From a virus, in the IMG/VR virus record IMGVR_UViG_3300033141_005408, positions 1 through 42,402 of that record: a stretch of 42,402 nucleotides of DNA; one strand, 5' to 3'. Shown in pieces: positions 34,319 through 42,402 of this stretch. The translations under genes were made by a program, and so were the position numbers. Numbering within the stretch: position 1 is the first letter of the stretch; each line of letters starts with the position of its first letter. The notes beneath the pieces were generated by a model. The model did not search any database. It was given only the letters and a program-made list of their open reading frames with translations, and was not told the DNA's origin.

Positions 34319-34930
34319 CTATAATATTTTGATGTCGTGGTAAAGGATGGCTTCTCTTTTAGCTGCATACAGCATAAATATAAGCTTGTGTGTTTTTTGG
34401 GCACGTTTTAGGCAATCCCAAAGATGTTGAGGCTGATCAAACACTCCTGCATGCCATTGGATTGCTAAATCTTCTAATTTATTTAATTTTAAGTTTTGTT
34501 TGATTAGCATTGTAGATAGGGTTCCTCGAGGATAGGGCAATTGTGCTTCTGGGTGAAGATCATATCCCTCTTTTTCTATAAAGAGAAGTCTTCCATTTTC
34601 TCTTAGTTTATTTTTCCCATTAGCCCCTTTTACTGTGATATTTTTATAAACTTTTTGAAAAGTTCCAATATGACAAACATCATGTAAAAGACCAATTATT
34701 TTTATGCTTTCCTTATTTTTATTCATTTCTGGATGCAGAGAACAATTCCTTTCAAGAATTTGATAAACATTCATGCTATGGTCTGCCAAACCACCATCAT
34801 AAACATTATGCTCACTACAACTAGCTGGATCCGTGAAAAAAGTGGATCCTTCTAAATACTCAATAATTTTATCTTTACCAGGACGATTAATTGTGTGGAG
34901 AATATCTATGATACTCTTTTTGGTATTCAA
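34319..34930 (-). CDS. HD-domain metal-dependent phosphohydrolase
   Basis: A 203-residue protein starting at TTG 34930, supported by AAGGAG seven bases upstream and a TTGA overlap with the previous stop. The HD signature is present: EHNVYDGGLADHSMNVYQIL (40-59; His41 and His51) and IIGLLHDVCHIG (78-89; His83-Asp84). A distal His is found in LAIQWHAGVFD (His160). Phage and prophage relatives I know usually have a LP-x-GHGEKS motif between these. Here the corresponding segment reads LPYPRGTLST, lacking that His. The enzyme may act on nucleotides or small nucleic acids. It is located between a zinc protein and DNA ligase in a nucleic-acid operon. Confidence 0.8.
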   Translation of the reverse strand: MNTKKSIIDILHTINRPGKDKIIEYLEGSTFFTDPASCSEHNVYDGGLADHSMNVYQILERNCSLHPEMNKNKESIKIIGLLHDVCHIGTFQKVYKNITVKGANGKNKLRENGRLLFIEKEGYDLHPEAQLPYPRGTLSTMLIKQNLKLNKLEDLAIQWHAGVFDQPQHLWDCLKRAQKTHKLIFMLYAAKREAILYHDIKIL

Positions 34931-35280
34931 ATTTTTCTCCTTTTTTTGTAATCAATATCGGATAAGCATTGCTTACAAAGTTTATGTTTTTTAGCGCAAT
35001 TCATACAGATGTTATCTGTGTGGGTAGAGCTAAAAGTCATAATCATATTACAAATTCTACAAGTAGTGGCAGTGAAAGCTGCTCCGGCTAAAATAGGCCC
35101 CCGTAAATAATAGCAATATTTACAAAGTTTATGTTTTAATCGATTTTTTCTTTCGGAGTCTTGTTCTGCCTTTGATGCTGCTTCAATATACTTAATAGTA
35201 TTTTTGTTTTTCCAAAAAGTTTCTTCTTGAATTTTTTCTAAAAGATATTTACCAATAAGTTGTTTTTGTTCTTTAATCAT
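34927..35280 (-). CDS. Four-CxxC zinc-binding protein
   Basis: A 117-residue basic protein with four CxxC pairs: C53/C56, C74/C77, C92/C95 and C102/C105, enough for two zinc ions. The first 45 residues form a charged helix. The motif KHKLCKYC (49-56) recurs as KHKLCKQC (98-105), suggesting internal duplication or interlocked zinc ribbons. ATG overlaps the exonuclease stop (ATGA), and its own TGA overlaps the HD gene start (TTGA), so translation is tightly coupled. The family is not recognised. In this operon it probably binds DNA/RNA or bridges the neighbouring enzymes. Confidence 0.75.
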   Translation of the reverse strand: MIKEQKQLIGKYLLEKIQEETFWKNKNTIKYIEAASKAEQDSERKNRLKHKLCKYCYYLRGPILAGAAFTATTCRICNMIMTFSSTHTDNICMNCAKKHKLCKQCLSDIDYKKRRKI

Positions 35281-35870
35281 GAAAATATAGGACCCAGTCT
35301 ATCACGAATTATCATAATAACATCTAAGGCATCGTCTATGGTATTGTGTGCCACTTCTTTGTCTATTCCTATTCTTTTCAAACATTCTGATAAAGCTGGA
35401 AGCACGGTATCTGTCTTATTAAGACAAAGAATTCCAGGATCAAGGATTCTACTTCTTATTTTAACGGAACTTAAGAAGTTTGTTTGATTTTTTAAAAATT
35501 GTAAATCAAATGTTCCAAAATTTTTGCCCCCGACATTAATCACAGTTCTAGGAATTTTTTTACCTTTTTTTTCTTCACACTTATAACCATTCTTTAGTAG
35601 AAAAGTTAAAAAAGCTTTACCTAAAGTATTGGGATATAAATAGGTATAACCTTCTTCTCTTGTAGCAATTCTTCGAAGAATGGTAGCATGCATTGATAAT
35701 GCATAGGGTTGCCCCCTATATTCATTTTTACAGATATAGGCATGAAACTTAGGAAGTTCTTTTAAAGGTTTCGGCTCATTCAAATCGTCTAGAACTGCTC
35801 CAAATTCTATAATATCGTTATTTTCGGGATCTAATCCCACGGTTTCTAAATCAATTGAAATATACTTCAT
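35277..35870 (-). CDS. DnaQ-like 3'-5' exonuclease (DEDDh)
   Basis: A 197-residue protein with the three exonuclease motifs: ISIDLETVG (Asp7, Glu9), INVGGKNFGTFDLQFL (Asp122) and VAHNTIDDALDV (His175, Asp180). It thus belongs to the DEDDh group, which uses two metal ions to remove 3' nucleotides. The loop between motifs I and II (about 40-108) is long, with RGQPYALSMHATILRRIA and a KKGKK stretch. It could be an RNase T/oligoribonuclease-like or proofreading exonuclease; no polymerase is in the window. It is the first gene of the minus operon with the zinc protein, HD protein and ligase. AAGGA precedes the ATG. Confidence 0.9.
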   Translation of the reverse strand: MKYISIDLETVGLDPENNDIIEFGAVLDDLNEPKPLKELPKFHAYICKNEYRGQPYALSMHATILRRIATREEGYTYLYPNTLGKAFLTFLLKNGYKCEEKKGKKIPRTVINVGGKNFGTFDLQFLKNQTNFLSSVKIRSRILDPGILCLNKTDTVLPALSECLKRIGIDKEVAHNTIDDALDVIMIIRDRLGPIFS

Positions 35871-36011
35871 CGAAATATCCTTAGAATACTCAGTAATTCC
35901 TTGCCGAGTAGATTGATCTTAAACTTTCCTTCAATCATTAAAGATTAAATCATAGGATGGCCCTTTGTCAAACTATCTAAAGTTTTTTAAGAAAAGTTAT
36001 GTATTTTGATC

Positions 36012-36047
36012 ATCATTGGGCACCGTCCGATGATTGCACTCAGACGG
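36012..36047 (+). promoter_or_regulatory. Two mutually exclusive hairpins
   Basis: ATCATTGG (36012-36019) pairs with CCGATGAT (36027-36034), allowing one G-T pair, around a seven-base loop. Alternatively CCGTC (36023-36027) pairs with GACGG (36043-36047). The two share bases and could act as a switch in an RNA transcribed across the region. Confidence 0.4.
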
Positions 36048-36107
36048 GACGTTCAACAGACTTGTAGAAAAATTGCTTCATCAGCCTAATCCATTAATAT
36101 ACTAGTA

Positions 36108-36133
36108 ATTAAAGGTAGCTCAATACCTTTAAT
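36108..36133 (+). promoter_or_regulatory. Perfect 10-base inverted repeat in the fibre gene leader
   Basis: ATTAAAGGTA (36108-36117) and TACCTTTAAT (36124-36133) are perfect complements around GCTCAA. It lies about 70 bases before ATG 36202. There is no immediate T-run, so an operator or mRNA stabiliser is as likely as a terminator. Confidence 0.55.
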
Positions 36134-36158
36134 CTAAGATTTTCTATTAATATCCAGC

Positions 36159-36179
36159 TTATCTTGGAAATCAAGATAA
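36159..36179 (+). promoter_or_regulatory. 8-base inverted repeat close to the fibre gene start
   Basis: TTATCTTG (36159-36166) and CAAGATAA (36172-36179) form a perfect stem with loop GAAAT, ending about ten bases before the GGAG ribosome site. It could influence translation initiation of the 36202 gene. Confidence 0.45.
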
Positions 36180-36201
36180 TAATGACCACGGAGATTAGTA
36201 A

Positions 36202-38889
36202 ATGGCAAAAATAGCAAGAGACACTTATGATCGATGTAAAAGACAAAGTAAAATCATCTTTCAAGAAACAAAGCCTTTATTAAATTACGAACTCAATTTG
36301 GCCCAAGATATTCTTAATGAAAAATCAATCGATACATCTAAGTATGGCCTAGGAAATAATTACGTAGGAGATAGTTTTTCAGTATATCCATCTACAATGA
36401 ATAATGAGATATTTATTAAAAAAGGTATTTTTTACCACAATGGATATCCCATTGAATTAACAGAAGATGTGCGTATAAATGCCCTATCTACTCCGTCTTC
36501 TGATAGAATAGATTCAATTTATGCTGAATGGTATATTTCAGAAATCAATGGAACAGATGATCCCAGCATAGTGGACAGCACCCTTGGTTTTGAAACTACT
36601 GTTCAAGAAAGAATAATTTTAGAAATTAAGATAAGAGAAAATGCTGAGGATACAAATACTACTGATCCTTATATTTCCACGGATATTAATCCTGATCCTA
36701 TAAGTGAAACCATAACCTATAATGATGCTAATAAAACAATATCATTAGATATATTAAGTGGAAATGAATTTCCTAATTGGTTATTAAGTAACTCTCCAAC
36801 AGGAGTGACTTTTACAACAAGTGATCCTCAAAATCCTGGGCCATTTACAATTAACTTAAATTCATCTCTTTTAAATAAAAAAACATTAGTTGTAAATGAA
36901 TCATTAAATGATACCCCTCCTCATAATTCTATAAAAAAGCTTTCTTTTTATGACAGCAATAGTAATAAGAGTTGGATTGCTCATAGAAGAAATTTCTTTA
37001 AAATAGCAAATTTAAATAGAAACATAGGTAATGCTGCAATAACCAATGCTATGATTGAAGATGTTCGAGATAAGACCGTTTTTAACCATGTCGTTAATGG
37101 CTGTGCTATTGAATTGGTTACATCTCAATCCGTAAAAGTAAATTCAGGACGATTATTAGTTGGGGATACGGAACAATTTATAGAAGATGGCACTCAACAT
37201 TTAGATTTCAACATACATCCCCCTGTTGTGGGGACACCTCCAATAATTGGCCAACTTCAAGATAACACTCTTAACTTTGTTTTTATTAATAAAGTTGGTA
37301 ATTTAGAATGTAGTCAAATGGAGCCTTTAGATTTCAGCGTTTTTCTTGCAGATGTTTATACATACAATGGATCTATTAATTCTATAATAGATAAAAGAAT
37401 TTTTGTTCCTTTTGCATGGAAAAATAAATACGGAAGTGGATGCACAGGAGAAACTGGTTTTCCTACTATCTCCCATCCATACAAAGCTGCAGAGGATTTA
37501 GATAGCTATACTGCTGTAGCTGTTGTTGAAGGAACTATTAAAGAAATAGTTAAAGCTACTGCTTTAGATTTACTTAGTTCTACTACAAATCCTAATAAAT
37601 TACCAACGATTGGTATTACAGGCCAATTCATCTCTCTTGGACAAATAGATAATGTTGTTACTTTTGGAGAAATTCAAAATTTATCTTGGAATTTTACTAA
37701 AGTAGGAAAAGGTGTTTTTTTAGATGTTGCTTCAGGGTTGATCACTCAGACTCCTCCCACAGCCGCTCTTACCTTTACTCAAAGAATTGGAGTAGCTATA
37801 TCGTCTAATATACTCTTTGTTAATCCTGAAATAACTTACATTAAAAATAATCCTGCTGTACCTTTTGATACTAACTTTTTAGTAAAAAGATCCAACGGTT
37901 TGATTGAGGAATCTACTACATCTGATAAGTTTAGTCCTAATAAATTGAGTTTTTTAGCTTCCATGGCCCAAGATTCAATTGATAAAACTTTTAATATTTA
38001 TCCAGGAAAATATTTCATTAATGATACAGAACACTCTGAATTTTCCGGAGAAACAATAAACTTAGGTTCTGGAACTTATCAAACTTCTCCATTAACTGCG
38101 AATTATTTTAATAAAGCTTTCTTCACCCTCGATGATGGCGGTACCGTTCATATGTATGAGAGTTTGGAACAAAGTGCTTCTTCTCTTACTATAGATGATC
38201 CTGCAATTCCTGACAATGAATTACCTTTATCTATGATAACTTTTCAGGATGATGGCTCCGCAGGAGCTGGAACTATTAAATTTATTTCTCAAAATCATAT
38301 TGAAGATAAAAGAAATTGGTTAAATCTAGGAAATTTAGACAATACATCTTTCAAACCTATTTATAGAAATGCTAATACCTTTTTAGTTCAAAAGGGAGAA
38401 AGTTGGTTTAATAATGTATACATCGAATCAGGAAGCAATATCTTGGTATCCGCAAATACAGCTTCACTAGGATCAACTTATTATATATATATGGATCTTC
38501 AAGATGCTACGGGTTCTGTATCTTCAAGTAGTTTCACAACTATGCTCTCTACCCCATCCCAGATCAATAGAAGAAGGTACATTCCTTTAGGTGAGTATGT
38601 TATTAACGGTTTCAGTGAGATTATTAGAACAAGTTTTAAAGCTTATAAAAGTAAATTTTGGCAATATAGAGATACTCCTTATACAAATGAAGAAACAATT
38701 AATTTTAGCACGAGTAATGCTAATGTTACTTTAAATAATTATACATTTTTAAATACTGATTACTTAGATATTAAAATAAATGGCAGACAAATTTATGAGT
38801 TTGATGACTATGTTAAAGTAACTCCTAACATAGTTAATTTTAACTACCTCATAAAAAAGGGTGCGAAAGCAAAAATTAGAAAAGTATAA
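36202..38889 (+). CDS. Tail fibre / baseplate-anchored fibre protein
   Basis: An 895-residue protein with GGAG before the ATG. The N-terminus, RDTYDRCKRQSKIIFQETKP followed by LLNYELNLAQDI, matches the opening of phage fibre proteins that attach to the baseplate (R-x-DT-Y-x-R ... E-LN-x-x-Q; DUF4815-like in my recollection). The next part has SDRIDSIYAEWYISEI. The middle is beta-rich and Asn/Thr/Ser-rich. A module near 714-810 (FKPIYRNANTFLVQKGE to YIPLGEYVIN) matches repeats in the next protein. The C-terminus, DYLDIKINGRQIYEFDDYVK, resembles an N-x-G ... D-x-Y ligand-like domain. It probably links receptor-binding fibres to the baseplate. Confidence 0.72.
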   Translation: MAKIARDTYDRCKRQSKIIFQETKPLLNYELNLAQDILNEKSIDTSKYGLGNNYVGDSFSVYPSTMNNEIFIKKGIFYHNGYPIELTEDVRINALSTPSSDRIDSIYAEWYISEINGTDDPSIVDSTLGFETTVQERIILEIKIRENAEDTNTTDPYISTDINPDPISETITYNDANKTISLDILSGNEFPNWLLSNSPTGVTFTTSDPQNPGPFTINLNSSLLNKKTLVVNESLNDTPPHNSIKKLSFYDSNSNKSWIAHRRNFFKIANLNRNIGNAAITNAMIEDVRDKTVFNHVVNGCAIELVTSQSVKVNSGRLLVGDTEQFIEDGTQHLDFNIHPPVVGTPPIIGQLQDNTLNFVFINKVGNLECSQMEPLDFSVFLADVYTYNGSINSIIDKRIFVPFAWKNKYGSGCTGETGFPTISHPYKAAEDLDSYTAVAVVEGTIKEIVKATALDLLSSTTNPNKLPTIGITGQFISLGQIDNVVTFGEIQNLSWNFTKVGKGVFLDVASGLITQTPPTAALTFTQRIGVAISSNILFVNPEITYIKNNPAVPFDTNFLVKRSNGLIEESTTSDKFSPNKLSFLASMAQDSIDKTFNIYPGKYFINDTEHSEFSGETINLGSGTYQTSPLTANYFNKAFFTLDDGGTVHMYESLEQSASSLTIDDPAIPDNELPLSMITFQDDGSAGAGTIKFISQNHIEDKRNWLNLGNLDNTSFKPIYRNANTFLVQKGESWFNNVYIESGSNILVSANTASLGSTYYIYMDLQDATGSVSSSSFTTMLSTPSQINRRRYIPLGEYVINGFSEIIRTSFKAYKSKFWQYRDTPYTNEETINFSTSNANVTLNNYTFLNTDYLDIKINGRQIYEFDDYVKVTPNIVNFNYLIKKGAKAKIRKV

Positions 38890-38921
38890 GAAATTGTCAA
38901 CTAAGGATAGGATAACAAGAT

Positions 38922-41900
38922 ATGGGTGATGCAACTAGACCACAAACTTGGGAAATAGTTAATGAGAAGTCTTTAGATGCTTTAGAGACAGGAAATAGAG
39001 AATCTATTGATAACTTATTAGACATACTGAATTCAAAAACAAATTTTCCATTTAGAATTTCTTTATCAGGAAATATTTTAACAGTTCATGATTCAGAACT
39101 ACAAACTTTCAAATCAGATAATTCTGAATGGGGAGGAGTAGAAAATAGTTTTAAATATGCCACAGCACCTATAGATGGTCTTTATAAAAGATTAGTAGAG
39201 TCTACTTTAAGTTTATCTAATGGCACAGATACAGGTGACTTTGCTACAGGAATCGAACTAACTTGTCCGACACTTTCTCTTGGGGATTACGTGTGGTTAG
39301 GTTTAGAAGCTAAATCTAGTGGAGATATAAACTTAATTTGGGGTAATCCTAATAACACTTTAAGTAACGCAACTTTCCCTACTTTCACAGGCACCGCTAT
39401 ATGCATGATTCAACTGCAAGCTAGTGCAGGATCTATTTCTCCTGCTTGGGGAACTTTCAATCCAACTATTTCTTCTAATATTATTGTGTTTAAAGGATCA
39501 GGAGGAGGATCAGGAGGAGCGGGAGCAAACGATTTTGTTCCAATATATAGATCATCATCTGAGTATAGACTTCAAAATACTCAAGGAAGATCCACAAGAT
39601 ATAACGAGCAATACTTTTCCATTAATGAAGATTTAAATTTTTCTTATAATGTTACCACTAATAAATTATGGTTTATCTGTATTGATACAGATAAACCACC
39701 TGGAACTATTACTTCTATTAATAAAAGTGATTACATTATTGAATCAGATTTAGAACCTAACTCCCCATCATTTCCTCAAAACTTAGTTGTTCTGGGATAT
39801 TATGAAGTAGTAAACGGAGGAGTGGTTCAACAAAATTTAGGAACTTTTTCGCCTAGAACAGTAGATACATTCATAGGAGACTTAACAGCTAGTTATGAAT
39901 CAACAGCATCCTATAGAGTTCAAAGTTCCAGAGGAAGATTAGTAAGAGCTAATCATAAATATTTTTATTTAAATGAAAACAGTGATCTTGTTAAATCTTT
40001 TGATCCAGGATCTACAGGATCCACAGGAACTTGGTTTATCTGTCTAAACACAGAAGGTGACGGAGAAGAGTTAACCCTTTCTAATTTAATAGAAACTCAA
40101 CTAGATCCTAGCAATGTTGCTTTTCCACAACATTATGCTCCTTTGGCAAAATGTGAAGTTTCAGTGTCTGGAATGGATTTAGCATCCTTTAAAGGAATCT
40201 CAGATAGAGAGATATTCACACTTCAAGGAGATTTTGTTCCTAGTTATTTAGACAATGATACTTTTGTAGTTAACCACACTTATGGAAGAAAAGTTAAATT
40301 ACTTTCAAATTATTTTTATAGCAACATCAATATTGTTGATTCCTTTGAAAAAAGTGCTTCAGGAACATGGTTTATTGTAATTGATACTGCGGATACAACT
40401 GGACCTGGCCAACTTACTACAAATCATCTTAAATATACAAAAGAAGATCCTGCTGGGCCATCTTTTGATCCAGACTTTGTTGCGATTGGTGAATACTATG
40501 TTGAATCAGATTTAAGTACAATTAGTTATACTAATTTTACTCCTTATTCTGTAGCGGGTGCAGGTTCCGCTGGTGGTACTGGTGATTTTGTACCTATTTA
40601 TTTTGATGATACCTCTTTTTCAATTAGATCTACTTTGGGAAAAAAAGTTCTTTTAAATAATAAGTATTACTTCACTCAAGAAGAATTAACCGTAGCTTAT
40701 AATGTGAGTGTATCAGGTAACTGGTATATAAGTATAGATACAGATCAACCATCAGGTGAAGTAACTCAAGCATTGCATTCTGATTATATAGTGATGTCTC
40801 AAATACCTCCTAACACCGCTTTAGCAAACCCATACCACGTTACTATCGGGCAGTATTACACAGATAACTCATTACAAGTGGATAAAGATACAGTAGAAGG
40901 ATACTCCACTAGAGAACACACTACCTGGATAAACGGTATTCCAAATATATGGAAAAAATCGGATAAACAATACTCTTCCGGAAATAATATAACTTTATCT
41001 CATAACTTTGGACAAACTCCGGATTTAGTAACTTTTAAATATTGGGATTATAGTGCTAATAAATTTTTTAACTTATACAGTGCTGATTTAGAACAATACC
41101 GAACTGATAATACAGTCGTATATAATATTCCCAGCAGTGTAGCTCATCCATTTATTACTTGGGATAGTGAAGATTATTTTTTAGTTGAAGCTATTAAATA
41201 TGCATATTCTTTAAGTGGAGGTTTTGCTAGTCCTAAAACAGATTATGCTTCGGACTGGTATACATCTACTCCGTCAGCGATACTGCCTCATCCTTTGGCC
41301 ACTAGACCTCAGAATATATCTTTAGAATTTGTTGATTTATCTGGAACACCCTTATATTATGTTGAAGATGGTTTACCTTTTGTTAACACGAGCACTGGGG
41401 GTATCTCCGAAACTTGTGTAACTTTTGATTGGTCTTCCTTCACACCTGTACTTAGTGCTACTCTTAAGATGAGAATTCATTTTAACGTCAGCAAAGTTAG
41501 TGCAGGAGCTTTTGAGGCATCTAAAACTGAAAGAGGAACTGTTTCTATAACTGGCGATAGTTCAAAAGTTATTTCTCCCGATTTAATTCTTTCTTCTATT
41601 GATGCCAATTTTGCAACTAAAGTTAATAGTTGTGGAGCCAATACATCCGTTTTAGTTACGGAAAATATAATTGTAGCAACAGAACAAAATATAAGTGTTA
41701 CAGGCATATCCTTTAATATGGTTCCTGGAACATACCTAAGTACTATAACACCTGGTTTATCATCTATTATTAAATTTTCTGGAGATGACTATGAGATTGA
41801 AAACATAAGACTCATCTCCCAAGAAACAATTATAAGCGGTCTCAAGTGTAATGCTGATGGCATTGTAAAAAATGTTTTAGTAAAACAAAATGCATCAGGA

Positions 41901-42035
41901 AAAACACTAACTAATGCAATTGAGGTAACGACAGGGAATATAGCTACAATTCAAGGAAGATCTAAAGTAGTAAATGGTAATATAACTAATAAAATAAGTG
42001 ATATAGACGGAAATTCTGAAATAACTATTTCATAA
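38922..42035 (+). CDS. Long tail fibre protein with four tandem modules and C-terminal beta-helix
   Basis: A 1037-residue protein with AGGA before the ATG. Residues ~1-190 form an N-terminal helix plus a beta domain. A Gly/Ser linker (GSGGGSGGAGA) leads into four tandem modules of about 115 residues, starting near 203, 319, 436 and 554. They share F-V-P-I/S-Y at the start, R-x-R/K before a Y-F strand, W-F/Y-I-x-I/L-D/N-T in the middle, and P-x-x-V-x-I/L-G-Y/E-Y near the end. A second linker (AGAGSAGGTG) lies before the fourth. The region 665-840 contains ITLSHNFGQTPDLVTFKYW. The last ~180 residues have short Val/Ile/Asn repeats like a pectate-lyase-type beta-helix. It is probably a receptor-binding fibre; no enzymatic residues were identified. 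Confidence 0.72.
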   Translation: MGDATRPQTWEIVNEKSLDALETGNRESIDNLLDILNSKTNFPFRISLSGNILTVHDSELQTFKSDNSEWGGVENSFKYATAPIDGLYKRLVESTLSLSNGTDTGDFATGIELTCPTLSLGDYVWLGLEAKSSGDINLIWGNPNNTLSNATFPTFTGTAICMIQLQASAGSISPAWGTFNPTISSNIIVFKGSGGGSGGAGANDFVPIYRSSSEYRLQNTQGRSTRYNEQYFSINEDLNFSYNVTTNKLWFICIDTDKPPGTITSINKSDYIIESDLEPNSPSFPQNLVVLGYYEVVNGGVVQQNLGTFSPRTVDTFIGDLTASYESTASYRVQSSRGRLVRANHKYFYLNENSDLVKSFDPGSTGSTGTWFICLNTEGDGEELTLSNLIETQLDPSNVAFPQHYAPLAKCEVSVSGMDLASFKGISDREIFTLQGDFVPSYLDNDTFVVNHTYGRKVKLLSNYFYSNINIVDSFEKSASGTWFIVIDTADTTGPGQLTTNHLKYTKEDPAGPSFDPDFVAIGEYYVESDLSTISYTNFTPYSVAGAGSAGGTGDFVPIYFDDTSFSIRSTLGKKVLLNNKYYFTQEELTVAYNVSVSGNWYISIDTDQPSGEVTQALHSDYIVMSQIPPNTALANPYHVTIGQYYTDNSLQVDKDTVEGYSTREHTTWINGIPNIWKKSDKQYSSGNNITLSHNFGQTPDLVTFKYWDYSANKFFNLYSADLEQYRTDNTVVYNIPSSVAHPFITWDSEDYFLVEAIKYAYSLSGGFASPKTDYASDWYTSTPSAILPHPLATRPQNISLEFVDLSGTPLYYVEDGLPFVNTSTGGISETCVTFDWSSFTPVLSATLKMRIHFNVSKVSAGAFEASKTERGTVSITGDSSKVISPDLILSSIDANFATKVNSCGANTSVLVTENIIVATEQNISVTGISFNMVPGTYLSTITPGLSSIIKFSGDDYEIENIRLISQETIISGLKCNADGIVKNVLVKQNASGKTLTNAIEVTTGNIATIQGRSKVVNGNITNKISDIDGNSEITIS
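39528..40920 (+). repeat. Four tandem ~115-residue fibre modules
   Basis: Coding repeats within the 38922 gene, beginning about 39528, 39875, 40228 and 40582. Landmarks recur in each: a Y-x-x-x-x-x-F/Y-x-V/L opening, G-R/K-x-x-x, W-F-I-C/V-I/L-D/N-T, and a P-x-F-x-x-x-x-V/A-x-L/I-G strand. DNA identity between copies is low, so duplication is old. A fifth related copy lies in the preceding gene at about 38341-38650. Confidence 0.6.
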
Positions 42036-42054
42036 TTTGGGAGAAGAGAGATAA

Positions 42055-42402
42055 ATGGCCCAAGTAACAACAAAACTAAAATCTAAAGAAATCGAATCGG
42101 ATCAAATAGAATCTAAAAATTTGACCATAGGAACAGATGTATCTTCAGAAAATAACATCAAGTTACACAGAGGAAATATTGGAGAATTAGAAATAGTAAA
42201 AGGAAATGATACTACTTCTGAAGGATCTAAATCTCCAAATAAAGTACAAATTAATATAAAAAGTGCATTAATTGGAACGGACACAACCTTAGAAAATAAT
42301 GTTAAGTTACACCGGTCAGGAAATGGAGAAATTCAATTTGTTTTAGGAAATGATACTACTTCTGAAGGAAATGTTTCTTCAAATGAATCAAAAATTAAGT
42401 TA
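42055..42402 (+). CDS. N-terminal part of a further fibre-like protein (cut by window end)
   Basis: ATG 42055 with GGGAGAAGAGAG before it opens a frame that stays open for 116 codons to the end of the window. After a charged N-terminal strand (MAQVTTKLKSKEIESDQI) it contains a tandem repeat of about 42 residues. Unit one has IGTDVSSENNIKLHR and GNDTTSEGSKS, and unit two has IGTDTTLENNVKLHR and GNDTTSEGNVS. The short hydrophilic beta repeat with N-x-K-L-H-R and GNDTTSEG is typical of fibre stalks with trimeric beta structure. The 3' end lies outside the window. Confidence 0.7.
   Translation, partial: MAQVTTKLKSKEIESDQIESKNLTIGTDVSSENNIKLHRGNIGELEIVKGNDTTSEGSKSPNKVQINIKSALIGTDTTLENNVKLHRSGNGEIQFVLGNDTTSEGNVSSNESKIKL

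Larger units (their letters stand above)
35871..36201. other. Divergent, highly structured intergenic region
   Basis: A 331-base region between the minus exonuclease operon and the + tail fibre gene, with no gene. Towards the exonuclease, TTGACA on the minus strand (35965-35970) has no good -10 at 17 bases. The fibre-side half holds three hairpins described separately (36012-36047, 36108-36133, 36159-36179) and a GGAG ribosome site before ATG 36202. Local G+C near 36018-36052 is clearly higher than in flanking DNA. Confidence 0.55.

Noticed and set aside
36012-36075. tRNA-like GGGACGTTCAA segment
   Set aside because: GTTCAA is present, but no acceptor stem, D-arm or anticodon arm with correct spacing can be drawn.
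1-42402. CRISPR array, diversity-generating retroelement, transposase or integrase
   Set aside because: No regularly spaced repeats, no reverse transcriptase and no transposase or integrase motifs were found in any frame.
1-42402. T4-type late promoters (TATAAATA)
   Set aside because: No consistent TATAAATA before structural genes; the only recurring element seen is TTTTGTATAAT.

Overview
The window is part of an AT-rich (roughly one third G+C by eye) tailed-phage genome. It carries a tape-measure protein, tail hub, spike, gp25-like and J-like baseplate proteins and several fibre-like proteins. It also carries dUTPase, an NAD-dependent DNA ligase, a DnaQ-type exonuclease and an HD-domain protein. 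The J-like/gp25-like baseplate and the very large structural proteins suggest a contractile-tailed (myovirus-like) phage with a large genome. No sheath, capsid, portal, terminase, lysis or tRNA gene is visible here. The host cannot be named: coding is compatible with translation table 11, with ATG, GTG and TTG starts and AGGAG-type ribosome sites as in bacteria.

Layout. Positions 1-99 hold a possible C-terminal end of an upstream gene, then a REP-like hairpin. Positions 197-11638 (+) are a tight tail operon: two overlapping tail assembly chaperone candidates, the tape measure, a paralogous pair of tube/baseplate adaptor proteins, the tail hub and the spike. After a hairpin-T8 terminator and a promoter-like element comes a second + block, 11761-23339: a triple-repeat protein, two ~1480-residue baseplate/appendage proteins, a small coiled protein, a helical protein and a gp25-like wedge protein. 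A sigma70-like promoter then drives dut-rfbC (23426-24420).

From 24403 to 35870 the strand switches to minus, apart from one small + gene at 32046. The first minus stretch (31722 down to 24403) encodes J-like and I-like baseplate wedge proteins, a fibre-connector-like protein and a 144-residue unknown. The second (35870 down to 32379) is a compact nucleic-acid operon: DEDDh exonuclease, four-CxxC zinc protein, HD protein and DNA ligase. A 331-base divergent intergenic region with three hairpins precedes the + tail fibre genes (36202 to the window end), the last of which is cut by the window.

Functionally, most of the window builds the tail tip: tape measure, hub/spike, wedge and appendages. 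The inserted blocks supply nucleotide sanitation (dUTPase), DNA repair and replication (exonuclease, ligase) and one sugar-nucleotide enzyme (RfbC), which is out of place in a tail module. Points of most interest are the phage-borne rfbC next to dut, two copies of a REP-like hairpin in opposite orientation, the structured divergent leader at 36012-36179, the triple-repeat protein at 11761, and recurrent domain modules shared among the giant tail proteins.
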